From: CAVALG01 sp963656085
GTDB taxonomy: Bacteria; Bacillota; Clostridia; Oscillospirales; Acutalibacteraceae
NCBI GenBank assembly: GCA_963656085.1
Contig: CAVKHV010000002.1
Location: 1-53,866, forward strand
Length of the DNA stretch: 53,866 nt
Direction: 5' to 3'
The notes under the pieces are model-generated. The model searched no databases. It was not told where the DNA came from and saw nothing but the letters and a program-made list of their open reading frames with translations. Position 1 is the first letter of the stretch. Each line of letters starts with the position of its first letter. Position numbers and translations under genes: made by a program. Shown piece after piece: positions 41,222 through 49,676 of this stretch.

Positions 41222-41725
41222 ATGTCAACCATCACCATTATTTTAGCGTTTACCCTGCCTGTTGCAGCAATAGTTTACTCTGTATTTTCCGGAATTAAAG
41301 AAATGAAAAAGTGCGGTAACGGCAAAAGAGCATTCAAACGCCACCTGCTCACGTTAGCTCTATGCCTTGTGGTCGCATTCAGCCTGACGGCAGCAGTATC
41401 GGCTGAAACAAACGATGCCGCAACGACCGCCGCGGCAGAAACAACTGCGGCTGAAACGGCAGAAACCGCCGAGCAGAGCGATAACGGCGCCGGAACAGCG
41501 GCAGGTATGGGATTTATCGGTGCGGCGCTCAGTATCGGACTTGCCGGAATCGGCGGCGGTATTGCCCTTTCGGCAGGCGCACCGGCGGCTATCGGCGCCG
41601 TAGCCGAGGACCCGAAATCATTCGGTAAAGCAATTATATTCGTTGCGCTCGGTGAAGCGGTTGCAATTTACGGACTTATTATAGCATTCCTTATTGTTTT
41701 AAAACTCCCGACTATAACGCTTTAA
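41222..41725 (+). CDS. ntpK: V-type ATPase rotor subunit K with N-terminal extension
   Basis: A 167-residue protein. Residues 93-167 are a normal two-helix c-type rotor subunit: GFIGAALSIGLAGIGGGIAL, the loop SAGAPAAIGAVAEDPKSFG, then GEAVAIYGLIIAF with the ion-binding Glu145. Before it come a first hydrophobic segment (4-23), a basic stretch (KEMKKCGNGKRAFKRH), a second hydrophobic segment (42-61) ending SLTAAVSA like a signal-peptidase site, and a linker of Ala, Thr and Glu (62-92). The rotor part lacks the Gln expected in helix 1 of sodium-type c-subunits, so protons are the likelier ion, but this is weak evidence. The extension could be a leader peptide that is cut off. Confidence 0.88.
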   Translation: MSTITIILAFTLPVAAIVYSVFSGIKEMKKCGNGKRAFKRHLLTLALCLVVAFSLTAAVSAETNDAATTAAAETTAAETAETAEQSDNGAGTAAGMGFIGAALSIGLAGIGGGIALSAGAPAAIGAVAEDPKSFGKAIIFVALGEAVAIYGLIIAFLIVLKLPTITL

Positions 41726-41761
41726 AATTATCCGATAAAACTTATAACGGGATATGATAAA

Positions 41762-42070
41762 ATGAAATTTTGGCTTGTAAGTGATAATCACGATACCCTT
41801 ACGGGTATGCGTCTTTCGGGAATTGAAGGCGTGCTGGCAGAAAACGCCGACGAGGTTAAAGCGGCTTTGCTTACCGCAATGGAAGACACGGAAATCGGAA
41901 TAATATTAATTACCGAAAAACTTTCTGCCGAATGTCCGTCACTTATTAAGGATCTTAAATTGAACCGTGCCAGACCGCTGATAGTTGAAATACCCGACCG
42001 CCATGCGGAAGGACGCAGCAAAGATTCAATTTCACGCTATATCAGCGAAGCCATCGGTGTTAAGATCTAA
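41762..42070 (+). CDS. ntpF: V-type ATPase subunit F
   Basis: A 102-residue Rossmann-like protein of the NtpF family, part of the central shaft with subunit D. KFWLVSDNHDTLTGMRLSGI is the typical start (variant of the usual GF-RLAGI), and IGIILITEKLS and PLIVEIPDRH are the conserved strands. Upstream GGGATATGATAAA offers only a weak ribosome-binding site. Confidence 0.9.
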   Translation: MKFWLVSDNHDTLTGMRLSGIEGVLAENADEVKAALLTAMEDTEIGIILITEKLSAECPSLIKDLKLNRARPLIVEIPDRHAEGRSKDSISRYISEAIGVKI

Positions 42071-42082
42071 GGAGGTACTGTT

Positions 42083-42676
42083 ATGCCGCAAAGCGATATG
42101 AAAATATTTGCCGAGTCTATAAATAAAGAGGCTGAAAGGCAGAAAAAACGAATAGAGAATGAAACCGAAAAGTATGTTGAGCAGGAACTTGCCAAGGCAA
42201 GAACCGAAGCAAATGCAAAAGCGCTCGCCTATATCGGCAAAGAAACCGGTAGAATTCTCGCTGCCTCAGGTCTTGATATAACCAAAAAAAATGTTGAGGC
42301 TAACAATATGCTCTTTATGCGCCGCAGAGAAATACTGGACGGTATTTATGCGTCGGTCAAAGAAAAAATAAACGCATTCACAAGCGGCAAAACATACGGT
42401 GATTTTCTTTTAAAAAGCGCAGCCGAAGCCGAGAAAAACTTAGATGCAGCCACAACGGTATTTTTTCTGAGACCCTGTGATATAAAATATGCCGATCTGC
42501 TTAAAGCCGAACACCCCGATTGCACTGTCCTGGTTGACAGCACAATTACTTTAGGCGGATTGAAGGCGACCGACGGTTCGGGAAGAATTCTGCTTAACGA
42601 TACTTTGGATATTCGCCTGGATGAACAAAAGGAAAAGTTCAGGCAAACGACCGGACTGATTATAAATAAGGCTTAA
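42083..42676 (+). CDS. ntpE: V-type ATPase subunit E
   Basis: A 197-residue peripheral-stalk subunit. The N-terminal 85 residues form a long charged helix (INKEAERQKKRIENETEKYV), and the C-terminal domain (about 100-197) has the conserved LGGLKATDGSGRILLNDTLD strand-turn and the terminal helix. It pairs with the G/H-like coiled coil encoded first in the operon. A perfect AAGGAGGT precedes the ATG. Confidence 0.9.
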   Translation: MPQSDMKIFAESINKEAERQKKRIENETEKYVEQELAKARTEANAKALAYIGKETGRILAASGLDITKKNVEANNMLFMRRREILDGIYASVKEKINAFTSGKTYGDFLLKSAAEAEKNLDAATTVFFLRPCDIKYADLLKAEHPDCTVLVDSTITLGGLKATDGSGRILLNDTLDIRLDEQKEKFRQTTGLIINKA

Positions 42677-42700
42677 CACATATAAAAAGTGGTGATATAT

Positions 42701-44458
42701 TTGGCACAAAACACTGTTTATTCCGTCAACGGACCCGTTGTAAAAGTAAAGGATTCAACCGACTTCTCGGTTCAGGAAATGGTTTACGTAGGGGACGAAA
42801 AACTTATAGGCGAAGTTATCAATATAAGCGACGGTTTTACCGTTATACAGGTATACGAATCAACAACCGGAATAAAGGTCGGCGAACCTGTGGAACCTAC
42901 CGGCAGTCCTATGTCGGTTACTTTGGGGCCCGGCATAATTTCAAATATTTTTGACGGTATCGAAAGACCTCTGAGAAAAATCGAGGAGGATTCGGGTTCG
43001 TTCATCGGGCGCGGCAGTTCGGCTGACCCTCTCGGCGAAACGAAGTTATGGGATATCACAATCTGCGTAAAACCGGGCGACAAATTAACGGGCGGAAACG
43101 TATACGCAACCACCCCCGAAAACGAGCAGATACTGCACAAAATTATGGTTCCGCCCAATGTTTGCGGCACCGTTAAGTGGGTGGCACCCAACGGGAAATA
43201 TAAAGTTCACGATAAAATAATCGAACTTGAAAGCGAACATGGGGAGACCGTACCGCTGACGCTTTGTCACAAATGGCCTATACGCAACGCCAGACCTTTT
43301 AAAAAGCGCCTGCCATGCAGTGTTCCGCTTATTACAGGACAAAGGGTTATTGATTCTGTTTTGCCTATAGCAAAGGGCGGCACTGCCGCTATCCCCGGCG
43401 GTTTCGGTACAGGTAAAACAATGACGCAGCACCAACTTGCAAAATGGTGCGACGCCGATATAATCATATATGTCGGCTGCGGCGAACGCGGAAACGAAAT
43501 GACTCAGGTTTTGGATGAGTTCGGCGAACTGATCGACCCGAGGACAGGTAAAAAACTTACAAACCGTACGGTTCTTATCGCCAACACCTCAAATATGCCC
43601 GTTGCCGCGCGTGAGGCGTCAATATACACCGGGATAACGCTGGCTGAATACTACCGTGATATGGGATACAATGTTGCAATGATGGCTGACTCAACCTCAC
43701 GTTGGGCAGAAGCACTAAGGGAAATATCAGGGCGCCTTGAAGAAATGCCCGCCGAAGAAGGTTTCCCGGCATATCTGCCGTCACGTCTTGCCGACTTTTA
43801 TGAGCGTACGGGGCGCGTTATTTCCCTTACCGGGGATGAAGGCTCCGTAAGCGTAATAGGTGCGGTTTCTCCGCAGGGGTCCGATTTTTCGGAACCGGTT
43901 ACCCAAAACACCAAGCGTTTTACCCGTGTTTTCTGGGCGCTTGATAAATCGCTTGCATATGCAAGGCACTACCCCGCAATAAACTGGAACGACAGCTACA
44001 GCGAATATGAAGGCGACCTTGAAGACTACTACAACGGAACGGTTGACCCGGAATTTATGGATTACCGACGCCGCATAATATCAATTCTCCGCGAAGAAAA
44101 CAAACTTATGGAAATAGTTAAGCTCATAGGTGCGGATATTCTGCCCGACGACCAAAAAATCGTAATTGATATTGCGCGGGTTATAAGAATAGGATTTTTG
44201 CAGCAAAATGCCTATCACCCGGAGGACACCTACGTTCCGCTTAAAAAGCAGTTTTTAATGATGAAGGTCATAATAAATCTGTATGATTCGGCGAAACAGC
44301 TTTTGGCACTTAACAAGCCGATAGGACTTTTGGCGGAAAGCGGAATATACGAGAAACTTATTAAAATAAAATATGATGTTCCCAATGATAAACTTGAAAT
44401 TTTTAACGACTATGACGCTGAAATTGCGGAGATCATCAAAAAAATAAGCGCGGATTAA
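42701..44458 (+). CDS. ntpA: V-type ATPase catalytic subunit A
   Basis: A 585-residue catalytic subunit. The N-terminal barrel starts NTVYSVNGPVVKVKDS; the bulge domain typical of A subunits (about 110-190) is present; the nucleotide site has Walker A GGFGTGKT (about 232-239), the catalytic Glu in GERGNEM and ADSTSRWAEALREISGR. I choose the TTG at 42701, with GGTGAT just upstream, giving the usual N-terminus; in-frame GTG codons at 42689 and 42692 overlap that site. Three copies alternate with B in the head. Length is normal for the family. Confidence 0.96.
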   Translation: MAQNTVYSVNGPVVKVKDSTDFSVQEMVYVGDEKLIGEVINISDGFTVIQVYESTTGIKVGEPVEPTGSPMSVTLGPGIISNIFDGIERPLRKIEEDSGSFIGRGSSADPLGETKLWDITICVKPGDKLTGGNVYATTPENEQILHKIMVPPNVCGTVKWVAPNGKYKVHDKIIELESEHGETVPLTLCHKWPIRNARPFKKRLPCSVPLITGQRVIDSVLPIAKGGTAAIPGGFGTGKTMTQHQLAKWCDADIIIYVGCGERGNEMTQVLDEFGELIDPRTGKKLTNRTVLIANTSNMPVAAREASIYTGITLAEYYRDMGYNVAMMADSTSRWAEALREISGRLEEMPAEEGFPAYLPSRLADFYERTGRVISLTGDEGSVSVIGAVSPQGSDFSEPVTQNTKRFTRVFWALDKSLAYARHYPAINWNDSYSEYEGDLEDYYNGTVDPEFMDYRRRIISILREENKLMEIVKLIGADILPDDQKIVIDIARVIRIGFLQQNAYHPEDTYVPLKKQFLMMKVIINLYDSAKQLLALNKPIGLLAESGIYEKLIKIKYDVPNDKLEIFNDYDAEIAEIIKKISAD

Positions 44459-44473
44459 GGGGGTCGTAAAACT

Positions 44474-45853
44474 ATGATAATTGAACATCTCGGATTAAAT
44501 GAAATAGTCGGCTCACTTGTAGTGCTTGACCGCGTCAGCGGAGTGGGAAACGAGGAAACAGTTAATATAACAATGAGTGACGGTGCAAAGCGTACCGGAC
44601 GTGTTGTCGAACTTGAAGGCGATACGGCAATCGTACAGGTTTTTGAAGGTACGCGCGGAATGTCGCTTGTCAATACCAAAACCGTTTTTGAAGGTCACCC
44701 TATGGAACTCAGCCTTTCGGGTGAAATTTTAGGCAGAACTTTTGACGGAGTCGGCCGCCCGATAGACGGGTTGGGCAAGGTGTTTGCGGAAACCACACGC
44801 GATATTAACGGCTCATCAATCAACCCTGTTTCAAGAATTTATCCCAAAAACTTTATTGAAACCGGAATATCGTCAATTGACGCCCTTTCAACCCTTATAA
44901 GGGGTCAGAAACTGCCGATCTTTTCGGGCTACGGAATGAAGCACAACGAACTTGCCGTTCAGATAGTGCGTCAGGCACGCCTTACGGGTGAGGACGGGGA
45001 TAACTTCTGTGTTGTTTTTGCGGCAATGGGCGTTAAGAACGATGTTGCCGAATATTTTAAGCACTCGTTTGAATCTTCGGGCGTTTCGGAAAGGGTCGTT
45101 ATGTTCCTTAATATGTCCAATGACCCGATTATAGAAAGAACCATAACCCCGCGTTGCGCGCTTACAGCCGCGGAGTATCTGGCATTTGAAAAAGGTATGC
45201 ATGTTTTGGTTGTTATGACCGATATGTCGTCATATTGCGAAGCACTGCGTGAGTTCAGTTCATCAAAGGGCGAAATTCCGGGCAGAAAAGGATACCCCGG
45301 TTACCTTTATTCCGACTTGGCGTCGCTTTATGAAAGAGCGGGTATGATAAAAGGCAAGCGCGGTTCCGTTACGCAAATACCGATACTCACCATGCCGAAT
45401 GACGATATCACCCACCCCATTCCCGACCTTACGGGTTATATTACCGAGGGACAGATCGTTTTGGACCGAGGACTTGACGGTAACGGAATATATCCTCCGG
45501 TCAGCGTATTGCCGAGCCTTTCGCGACTTATGAAGGACGGCATCGGCGCAGGATACACGCGAGAGGATCACTCAAGTGTTGCAAACCAACTTTTTGCGGC
45601 ATATGCCAAGGTTCAGGATGCACGTTCCCTTGCATCGGTCATAGGCGAAGACGAGTTGTCGGATACCGATAAAAAGTATATGGAATTCGGCAAAAAATTT
45701 GAATCGGAATTTTTGGTACAATCGCCTACCGAATCCCGCAGTATAGGCCGCACGCTTGACCTGGGCTGGAAAATGCTTAAAGTACTGCCGAGAAACGAAC
45801 TTGACCGTATACCCGAAGAATTGCTTGAAAAGTATTACGATACACAGGAATAA
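44474..45853 (+). CDS. ntpB: V-type ATPase subunit B
   Basis: A 459-residue non-catalytic head subunit. It resembles A but lacks the bulge domain and a true Walker A loop; the corresponding place reads FSGYGMKHNELAVQI. FVVFAAMGVKNDVAEYF-like and MTDMSSYCEALREFSSSKGE are the hallmark segments, and GYPGYLYSDLASLYERAG follows. It follows ntpA by 15 bases with AAGGGGGTCG as the ribosome-binding site. Confidence 0.96.
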   Translation: MIIEHLGLNEIVGSLVVLDRVSGVGNEETVNITMSDGAKRTGRVVELEGDTAIVQVFEGTRGMSLVNTKTVFEGHPMELSLSGEILGRTFDGVGRPIDGLGKVFAETTRDINGSSINPVSRIYPKNFIETGISSIDALSTLIRGQKLPIFSGYGMKHNELAVQIVRQARLTGEDGDNFCVVFAAMGVKNDVAEYFKHSFESSGVSERVVMFLNMSNDPIIERTITPRCALTAAEYLAFEKGMHVLVVMTDMSSYCEALREFSSSKGEIPGRKGYPGYLYSDLASLYERAGMIKGKRGSVTQIPILTMPNDDITHPIPDLTGYITEGQIVLDRGLDGNGIYPPVSVLPSLSRLMKDGIGAGYTREDHSSVANQLFAAYAKVQDARSLASVIGEDELSDTDKKYMEFGKKFESEFLVQSPTESRSIGRTLDLGWKMLKVLPRNELDRIPEELLEKYYDTQE

Positions 45854-45877
45854 ACTTTTTAAAAGGAGGTACGCTCT

Positions 45878-46486
45878 GTGGCTGCACCGGTTTCACCGAC
45901 AAAGGGAAATCTGCTTAAACTGAAAAAATCTCTTTCCCTTGCCAAAGTCGGATATGACCTGCTTGACCGTAAAAGAAATATCCTTATACGTGAAACAATG
46001 TCGCTTATGGACAGCGCCTCATCCATACAAGGATTAATTGACGAAAGTTACGCTGCGGCATATAAGGCCCTGCAAAAAGCCAACATTGAACTTGGGACGG
46101 TTGACGACATCGCGCGTGCCGTGCCGCTTGAAAACGGAATTTCACTGTCACAAAGAAGCGTTATGGGCGTAGTAATACCGTCCGTAAAACTTAATTCAAA
46201 CCCAAAACACAACTATTTCGGTTACCACGCAACATCCGAAAGTTTGGACATTGCATACAGCCTTTTTGACAAGGTTAAGCAGCTCACCGCCGAACTTGCC
46301 GAAATTGAAAACAGTGTTTACCGTTTAGCACAGGGCATAAAAAAAGCTCAAAAGCGGGCAAACGCGTTAAAAAACATAATTATTCCCCGTTTTGAGGAAC
46401 AAATCAAAACTATTTCTTCGGTTCTTGACGAAAAAGAACGAGAGGAATTTGCAAGGCTTAAGGTAATTAAAAAGATTATAAACTGA
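45878..46486 (+). CDS. ntpD: V-type ATPase subunit D
   Basis: A 202-residue central-shaft subunit made of two long antiparallel helices. The start PTKGNLLKLKKSLSLAKVGY and the end RANALKNIIIPRFEEQIKTI are the family's conserved N- and C-terminal helices. The start is GTG with AAAGGAGGT upstream. It closes the operon and is followed by a strong terminator. Confidence 0.94.
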   Translation: MAAPVSPTKGNLLKLKKSLSLAKVGYDLLDRKRNILIRETMSLMDSASSIQGLIDESYAAAYKALQKANIELGTVDDIARAVPLENGISLSQRSVMGVVIPSVKLNSNPKHNYFGYHATSESLDIAYSLFDKVKQLTAELAEIENSVYRLAQGIKKAQKRANALKNIIIPRFEEQIKTISSVLDEKEREEFARLKVIKKIIN

Positions 46487-46490
46487 TATC

Positions 46491-46536
46491 AAAAAGGTTC
46501 ACCCACCTATCAAAGTGAGTGAACCTTTTATTTTTA
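46491..46536. terminator. bidirectional terminator between V-ATPase operon and nfnB
   Basis: AAAAAGGTTCAC pairs with GTGAACCTTTT, with an additional CAC/GTG inside. A T-run follows on both strands, so it serves both convergent operons. Confidence 0.85.
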
Positions 46537-46541
46537 TATAT

Positions 46542-47966
46542 TTATTCGCGGTTGCCGCTTAAATACTCATCAATTGCCTTTGCGGCAATTTTGCCCGCGC
46601 CCATAGCGGATATTACGGTTGCGGCACCCGTTACAGCGTCGCCGCCTGCATAAACACCGTCGCGCGAGGTTGCGCCCGTTCCTTCCTCAACTATTATTCC
46701 GCCGCGTTTGTTTACATCAAGTCCATTTGTTGTAGACTTAATAAGCGGATTGGGGGAAGTACCTATCGCAATTACAACCGTATCAACATCAAGGGTAAAT
46801 TCGCTGCCCTCGATAGGTACGGGTCTGCGGCGTCCGCGCTCATCGGGTTCGCCGAGTTCCATTTTTACGCATTTCATCCCGGTAACAAAGCCGTTTTTAG
46901 GATTTCTGCGGTCATTCGGGTCATTGTATCCCAAAATTTCAACAGGGTTGACAAGAAGTTTAAACTCTATCCCCTCTTCTTCGGCGTGTTCTACCTCTTC
47001 GCGCCGTGCGGGAAGTTCTTCAATTGAACGACGGTATACAATGTACACCTTATCCGCACCGAGCCTTAAAGCGGTGCGTGCAGCATCTATTGCCACGTTT
47101 CCGCCGCCGACAACCGCAACCCGCCCGCCTTTCATTATAGGTGTAACGGGGTTCTCTTTATACGATTTCATAAGATTGGATCGTGTAAGAAATTCATTTG
47201 CAGAATACACACCCTTGTACGCTTCGCCGGGTATGCCCATAAAGTTCGGCAAACCTGCGCCCGAGCCTATAAATACTGCTTCGTACCCATCTTCAAACAA
47301 ATCGTCAACCGTAAGCGTTTTCCCGATAACCATATTGGTTTCAACATCTACGCCCATTGCTTTAAGATTTTCTACTTCCTTTGCAACAATAGCCTTCGGC
47401 AGCCTGAACTCGGGTATTCCGTAAACAAGTACGCCGCCTGCGGTATGCAAAGCCTCAAATACAGTTACCTTGTAACCTGCCTTTGCAAGGTCACCGGCAC
47501 AGGTAAGACCCGACGGGCCCGAACCGACCACTGCGACACGGTGACCGTTGTCGGGCGCAACTTCCGGCGTTTCACCGCTGTGAAGATTATGCCAATCCGC
47601 AACAAATCTTTCAAGTCTGCCTATACCTACAGGCTCACCCTTAATACCTCTTACACACTTCGCTTCGCACTGTGATTCCTGCGGGCAAACACGGCCGCAC
47701 ACAGCGGGAAGCGAAGACGTTTTGCTTATAATCTGATATGCGGCCTCAAAATCGCCTTCTTTTACCTTTGCAATAAATTCGGGTATATGAATATTAACGG
47801 GGCAACCCGAAACACACGGCATATGCTTGCAGGAAAGGCAGCGCATAGCTTCATCTATCGCTGTTTCTTCGGAATAGCCTTTTGCAACCTCAAAAAAATT
47901 TCGGGCGCGTACAGCCGGTTCCTGCGACGGCATCGGGTTTTTCTTAGGATTCATATTCGGAGCCAT
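46542..47966 (-). CDS. nfnB: NfnB-type NADPH-binding subunit of NADH-dependent ferredoxin:NADP+ oxidoreductase (GltD-like)
   Basis: A 474-residue iron-sulfur flavoprotein of the glutamate-synthase small-subunit fold. Two [4Fe-4S] clusters are shown by Cys43, 46, 51, 55 and Cys90, 94, 100, 104. Two nucleotide folds follow: VAVVGSGPSGLTCAGDLAKA for FAD and VAVVGGGNVAIDAARTALRL for NADPH. AGGDAVTGAATVISAMGAGK is the usual FAD closing motif. Alone it could be annotated as glutamate synthase beta, but it is next to an NfnA partner and no large glutamate synthase gene is present. The frame extends 53 codons upstream into nfnA; AGGGG fits the ATG at 47966. The bifurcating enzyme makes NADPH from reduced ferredoxin and NADH. 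Confidence 0.88.
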   Translation of the reverse strand: MAPNMNPKKNPMPSQEPAVRARNFFEVAKGYSEETAIDEAMRCLSCKHMPCVSGCPVNIHIPEFIAKVKEGDFEAAYQIISKTSSLPAVCGRVCPQESQCEAKCVRGIKGEPVGIGRLERFVADWHNLHSGETPEVAPDNGHRVAVVGSGPSGLTCAGDLAKAGYKVTVFEALHTAGGVLVYGIPEFRLPKAIVAKEVENLKAMGVDVETNMVIGKTLTVDDLFEDGYEAVFIGSGAGLPNFMGIPGEAYKGVYSANEFLTRSNLMKSYKENPVTPIMKGGRVAVVGGGNVAIDAARTALRLGADKVYIVYRRSIEELPARREEVEHAEEEGIEFKLLVNPVEILGYNDPNDRRNPKNGFVTGMKCVKMELGEPDERGRRRPVPIEGSEFTLDVDTVVIAIGTSPNPLIKSTTNGLDVNKRGGIIVEEGTGATSRDGVYAGGDAVTGAATVISAMGAGKIAAKAIDEYLSGNRE

Positions 47967-47967
47967 T

Positions 47968-48822
47968 TTATCTTTCCCCTTTCCTAAACAAATTGCAGGT
48001 TTCTTCGTAAGCGTGTCTTTCAAAATCTTTATACATAGCCGAGCGTGACATTGCTTCGTCAAAATCAACTTCGTAAGCGTTAAAATCCGGTCCGTCAACA
48101 CAGGCGAATTTTGTAATATGCTCACCGTCCTTGTGCAGTGTTAAACGGCAGCCGCCGCACATCCCCGTCCCGTCTATCATTATCGGGTTCATGGAAACGG
48201 TGCAGGGTATTCCCGTGGGTCTGACTGCTTCGGTCACGAATTTCATCATAATCAGCGGCCCTATCGCTATTACTTCATCAAATTTTTCGCCGTTTTCAAA
48301 CATTTCGTTAAGCGGCGCGCAAACATTCCCCTGCGTACCGTATGACCCGTCATCGGTCATAACAAAAACACGGTCTGACGCCGCTTTAAATTCATCTTCT
48401 AAAATTAAAAGTTCCTTGTTTCTGAAACCGATTACCGAGGTAACCGACGCACCGAGTTCCTTAAGTTTTTGCGCTATGGGCAATGCAATTGCACAGCCAA
48501 CGCCGCCGCCCACTATGCATACTTTTTTAAGTCCGTCAAGTTTAGTGGGAACACCGAGCGGCCCCACAAAGTCCTGCAATGAATCACCCGCATTTTTATG
48601 ATTTAATTTTTCGGTAGTTGCGCCTACTATCTGAAAAATAATTTTTACCGTTCCGTTTTCACGGTCATATCCCGCAACGGTAAGCGGAATCCGTTCCCCT
48701 TCTTCGTCCACGCGCAGGATTATAAACTGTCCTGCCTCAGCCTTTTTTGCAACAAACGGCGCTTTTATATCCATCATTGTAACTGTTGGATTAAGTTCGC
48801 GTTTTGCAACTATTTCGTACAT
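47968..48822 (-). CDS. nfnA: NfnA-type NADH-binding subunit (ferredoxin-NADP reductase-like)
   Basis: A 284-residue protein with the dihydroorotate dehydrogenase electron-transfer (PyrK) fold: an FAD beta-barrel (1-95), a nucleotide domain starting VCIVGGGVGCAIALPIA (101-117), and a [2Fe-2S] site with Asp218, Cys222, Cys225 and Cys241 (MIDGTGMCGGC). One Asp and three Cys fit what is known of NfnA. It lies one base from nfnB on the same strand. A sulfide dehydrogenase role (SudB) is the other annotation used for such pairs. The ATG at 48822 has AAGGAG nine bases upstream; eleven further codons are open but unlikely. Confidence 0.88.
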   Translation of the reverse strand: MYEIVAKRELNPTVTMMDIKAPFVAKKAEAGQFIILRVDEEGERIPLTVAGYDRENGTVKIIFQIVGATTEKLNHKNAGDSLQDFVGPLGVPTKLDGLKKVCIVGGGVGCAIALPIAQKLKELGASVTSVIGFRNKELLILEDEFKAASDRVFVMTDDGSYGTQGNVCAPLNEMFENGEKFDEVIAIGPLIMMKFVTEAVRPTGIPCTVSMNPIMIDGTGMCGGCRLTLHKDGEHITKFACVDGPDFNAYEVDFDEAMSRSAMYKDFERHAYEETCNLFRKGER

Positions 48823-48855
48823 TTTACCGATCTCCTTAAATTCAGGTTCAATCAT

Positions 48856-48884
48856 ATGATATCATTGCGGTATCACACTGGCAA
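48856..48884 (-). promoter_or_regulatory. promoter of nfnAB
   Basis: On the minus strand TTGCCA (48884-48879), a 17-base spacer and TATCAT (48861-48856). It lies in the 90-base gap after the Nif3 gene, so nfnAB has its own start. Confidence 0.6.
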
Positions 48885-48912
48885 GTTGAGAATAATGTTA
48901 AAAAAACAGTAA

Positions 48913-49665
48913 CTATCTGTATTTTATATTGGTGTAATGTGAAGTAAATACAGGAATATCTTTAAATTTTTTGCGGAGCATATTCCCGAGCGGCTCTGTA
49001 ACAACATCTTCGGTGTTAAAATGGCCGCAGTCAAAAAGCGCCGTTCCGAATTCGTCCGCCTCTACGAAAACGGAATGCTTACAGTCGGCGGTTACAAGCG
49101 CATCCGCACCCAAAGCGGCTGTTTCAGAAAGCAGCGAACCACCCGAACCGCCGCAGATCGCAACCCTTGATATATTGCCGTTTTTGCCGCAGTATTTCAC
49201 GCGCACATTCAGAACTTTTGCAAGGTGCGCGGCAAAATCGTCGGCAGATATTGCGTTTATTTCGCCTATACGGTATTCAAACACACCGTTGTGCGTTTCA
49301 CCTGCGCCCGTTACATTAAAGAGTCCGATTTTATTTGCAAGGCAGTCATTCACTCCTCCGTTAGCAGCGTCAAGATTAGTATGCGCCGATATGACCGATA
49401 TTCCGTTTTTTATAAGTTTGTAAACCCTGCTGTCAGCCGTGATTTTTTTAAGCGGGTCAAATATTACGGGGTGATGGGTAACTATAAGGTTACAACCGTT
49501 TTTAACCGCCTCGTCTATCACCGCCCCGTAACAGTCAAGTGCTACCGTAATTCCGGTAACTTCGGCATTTTTATCACCGATTAAAAAACCGGCGTTGTCA
49601 AACCCTGCCGCCGTATCGAACGGTGCGAATTCATTAATAAAATTATATACATCTCGTACATTCAT
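48913..49665 (-). CDS. Nif3-like dinuclear metal centre protein
   Basis: A 250-residue Nif3/YqfO-family protein without the PII-like insert seen in longer members. Metal ligands appear in LIVTHHPVIF (His64-His65 region), in ISAHTNLDAANGG (His and Asp) and near the C-terminus in FDCGHFNTEDV (His and Glu). The family has a two-metal site and is sometimes annotated as GTP cyclohydrolase I type 2, but its cell role is not established. It follows glnS by 11 bases and is the last gene of the gltX-glnS-nif3 unit. Confidence 0.9.
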   Translation of the reverse strand: MNVRDVYNFINEFAPFDTAAGFDNAGFLIGDKNAEVTGITVALDCYGAVIDEAVKNGCNLIVTHHPVIFDPLKKITADSRVYKLIKNGISVISAHTNLDAANGGVNDCLANKIGLFNVTGAGETHNGVFEYRIGEINAISADDFAAHLAKVLNVRVKYCGKNGNISRVAICGGSGGSLLSETAALGADALVTADCKHSVFVEADEFGTALFDCGHFNTEDVVTEPLGNMLRKKFKDIPVFTSHYTNIKYR

Positions 49666-49676
49666 AACGGTTTTCC

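Noticed and set aside
46542..47966. Glutamate synthase beta subunit (gltD)
   Set aside because: The fold is shared, but there is no large subunit nearby and the gene is coupled to an NfnA partner.
47967..48125. Longer N-terminus of NfnB
   Set aside because: The extra 53 codons overlap nfnA in another frame and read as low-quality sequence; AGGGG fits the ATG at 47966.
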